A stretch of 7,628 bases of DNA. Source: Verrucomicrobiia bacterium. Its GTDB lineage: Bacteria > Verrucomicrobiota > Verrucomicrobiae > Limisphaerales > UBA11358. The DNA is taken from positions 1 to 7,628 of the forward strand of contig JASHZU010000037.1 of assembly GCA_030042375.1 (NCBI GenBank). The letters run 5' to 3'. This document shows positions 6,355 to 7,628 of the stretch, in pieces; the stretch's first letter is position 1, and every line of letters starts with the position of its first letter. The position numbers and the translations under genes are program-made. The notes beneath the pieces are model-generated. The model was not told where the DNA came from, made no database searches, and worked only from the letters and a program-made list of their open reading frames with translations.

Positions 6355-7245
6355 ATGAACCCGGCCGCAAAATCCAGTTCGCATTTGCAAATTGGTCCCC
6401 ATCGGCAATCGCCGTGGCTGGCCTTCACACTCATCGAATTGCTCGTCGTGATTGCCGTGATCGCCATTCTCGCGGCTATCCTGTTGCCCGTCCTAAACCA
6501 GGCTAAAGAACGTTCCCAGTGGGTCTCCTGCGTGAACAATTTAAAACAATTCGGCGCGGCCATGTTTATCTATGCCGGCGATTTTGCGGACAAAATCCCC
6601 GGCGCGGAATACGACCCCGAAAATCTCCCCACTCGCGGCGGTTACATCACCTTCATGCTCTATTATGGAAACGGCGTCACTGCGGAGCCGGTTAACCCCA
6701 TTACCACGCCGCCGACCAACCATGGATTGCTCTACACCACCGGCATCATGCCCAACGGCCATAGCTTCTATTGCCCCTCCATGAACACACAGATGGGCGC
6801 GGAAGTGCAGTTTGTCTTTGATGGTTACATCACCACCAACGGCCTTTGGCCCGCGTACTCGCCGTCGTTTAACACCGCTGGCACCACCATTTCCCCGCGC
6901 ATCCGCTCGTCCTACGGTTATTATCCCGAGAGCAGCCAGCTCGTAGACCCCACGGATCCCACGTCCGGTTATATTCCAGCCAAAAAGGCGGCGCAGTTGA
7001 CTGCCACAAAACCGATGTTGAGTGATGTCATTTATGAATGGTCACAAATTCCCCATCGCTCCGGTGGCGAGCCCAAGGCAATCAATGTCGTCTGGGGCGA
7101 TGGCCACGCCAGCTCCTGCACCGGCCCGACCGTCCTGAATCCCGACCCCGATTATTGGAACGCCGACGCCGGCCTGGGCGGCGGCCCGGGTGAGCCGGGC
7201 AACGACGACAAGTTTCTCAACGTCATGTCCACCCTCCAGCAGTAA
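6355..7245 (+). CDS. Prepilin-like protein with N-terminal cleavage/methylation motif and C-terminal DGH motif
   Basis: A 296-residue type II secretion/type IV pilus pseudopilin-like protein of the class abundant in Verrucomicrobiota and Planctomycetota. After a 23-residue basic leader comes the prepilin peptidase site A23/F24 with [20 protein letters not shown] (24-43), including the conserved Glu28 at +5; the run is both the membrane anchor and the filament core helix. It continues into [19 protein letters not shown] (59-77), the usual segment after the helix. The body is a Pro/Thr/Tyr-rich globular domain with Cys59, Cys140 and Cys255. Near the C-terminus, [19 protein letters not shown] (234-252) corresponds to the family's H-x9-DG motif, here with fourteen residues between His234 and Asp249. 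Such proteins are processed by a PilD-type peptidase and assembled or anchored in the envelope; the individual job of each paralogue is generally unknown. AAGG lies only two bases before the ATG, too close for a good ribosome site. The gene appears monocistronic. Confidence 0.92.
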   Translation: MNPAAKSSSHLQIGPHRQSPWLAFTLIELLVVIAVIAILAAILLPVLNQAKERSQWVSCVNNLKQFGAAMFIYAGDFADKIPGAEYDPENLPTRGGYITFMLYYGNGVTAEPVNPITTPPTNHGLLYTTGIMPNGHSFYCPSMNTQMGAEVQFVFDGYITTNGLWPAYSPSFNTAGTTISPRIRSSYGYYPESSQLVDPTDPTSGYIPAKKAAQLTATKPMLSDVIYEWSQIPHRSGGEPKAINVVWGDGHASSCTGPTVLNPDPDYWNADAGLGGGPGEPGNDDKFLNVMSTLQQ

Positions 7246-7319
7246 ATCCCCTTCGCCCTTTCCTAAGACAAGACAGATAACGTGGTTATGAAGGTTGCGC
7301 TTGCATCAAAACGGGCAAG

Positions 7320-7330
7320 TGGTTAAACCA
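7320..7330. repeat. Short palindrome TGGTT-A-AACCA upstream of membrane-sensor gene
   Basis: A perfect five-base inverted repeat with a single central base, 27 bases before the ATG at 7358. Its size and place would suit half of an operator, but an 11-base palindrome can easily occur by chance. The rest of the gap (7246-7357) shows no hairpin terminator after the prepilin-like gene and no strong promoter. Confidence 0.2.
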
Positions 7331-7357
7331 AACGCGAAAAGCTAAAAGCCCGCTGCC

Positions 7358-7628
7358 ATGCAAAATGATTTGAAGCAGCCACAGAACAACGTCCTTGATG
7401 TTCCCGTGACGAAGACTGAAGCGGCCAAGGCCTGGCTGGCGCGGTGGTTGCAGCCAGACAAGCCGCGGGCCATCATCCTCTGCCTCATTATCATGGCGCT
7501 CATCGGCCTGGTAAGCTCGTTGGTTTATGAGATGGGCGGAACGCGTTTCGCGTGGCTGCACTTGATGTACGTGCCGATTATCCTGGCAGCAGCGTGTTTC
7601 GGAATTTACGGCGGAGTCGCGGCGGCAT
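7358..7628 (+). CDS. N-terminus of a membrane protein, probably a sensor (partial)
   Basis: The frame is open from the ATG at 7358 to the window end, giving 90 codons with no stop, so the gene is truncated at its 3' side. Residues 1-37 are a polar, probably cytoplasmic N-terminus (MQNDLKQPQNN..., ending WLQPDKPRA). Residues about 38-57 are a first membrane helix (AIILCLIIMALIGLVSSLVY). FAWLHLMYVPIILAAACFG (64-82) then YGGVAAA begins a second hydrophobic region. The pattern H-L-x-Y-x-P-I-I-L-A-A-x-x-F-G-x-x-G-G is common in the N-terminal membrane part of sensor histidine kinases and of GGDEF or HD-GYP proteins, so a membrane-bound signalling protein is likely; the output domain lies outside the window. 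No Shine-Dalgarno is evident. That this is a real gene is well supported by its start and membrane pattern; the class is inference. Confidence 0.72.
   Translation, partial: MQNDLKQPQNNVLDVPVTKTEAAKAWLARWLQPDKPRAIILCLIIMALIGLVSSLVYEMGGTRFAWLHLMYVPIILAAACFGIYGGVAAA

Noticed and set aside
7288..7326. Twelve-codon frame (MKVALASKRASG) before the membrane-sensor gene, as a leader peptide
   Set aside because: Very short, with no ribosome site, no run of regulatory codons and no attenuator hairpin after it; likely chance.
1..7628. Defence system, prophage, transposon, CRISPR array, tRNA or rRNA
   Set aside because: No transposase, integrase, nuclease, reverse transcriptase, direct-repeat array or RNA-gene fold could be recognised. 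The WYL regulator alone is not enough to infer a defence locus.

Overview
The window looks like chromosomal DNA from a Verrucomicrobiota-type bacterium, probably near the Limisphaerales/Pedosphaera group. This is inferred from protein style. There is a prepilin-like protein with the leader [12 protein letters not shown] followed by CVNNLKQFG and a C-terminal DGH motif. There is also a secreted protein whose C-terminal module (STNL...W..LG...RFYTV) recurs in secreted proteins of that phylum. Most genes are moderately GC-rich and none has a strong Shine-Dalgarno sequence. I see no RNA gene, CRISPR array, insertion sequence or phage gene.

Layout, left to right. (1) 3-1430 (+): an MscS-type channel fused to a C-terminal cyclic-nucleotide-binding domain; its true start may lie before the window. 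Six bases later, 1437-1955 (+) encodes a small AT-richer lipoprotein of unknown function, probably co-transcribed. (2) 1980-2960 (-): a WYL-domain transcription regulator, convergent with the lipoprotein gene and divergent from (3) 3065-3751 (+), a stand-alone left-handed beta-helix acyltransferase-like protein. (4) 3752-4972 (-): a PilT-like type IV pilus ATPase whose stop codon directly abuts that of the acyltransferase gene. (5) 5075-6166 (-): a secreted protein resembling a metalloprotease family, but with its presumed zinc motif degraded. (6) 6355-7245 (+): a prepilin-like secreted protein, divergent from (5). (7) 7358-7628 (+): the first 90 codons of a membrane protein that runs off the window, probably the N-terminal sensor region of a signalling protein.

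How they may work together: the PilT-like ATPase and the prepilin-like protein both belong to type IV pilus/type II secretion machinery, and a secreted protein lies between them, so 3.75-7.25 kb may be a small surface or secretion locus. That link is inference; the genes do not form one operon. The channel plus lipoprotein is a separate envelope unit. No complete known defence or mobile system is present. The most unusual points are the apparently inactivated protease motif, the altered Asp box and long tail of the PilT-like ATPase, and the cyclic-nucleotide-linked channel paired with an orphan lipoprotein.
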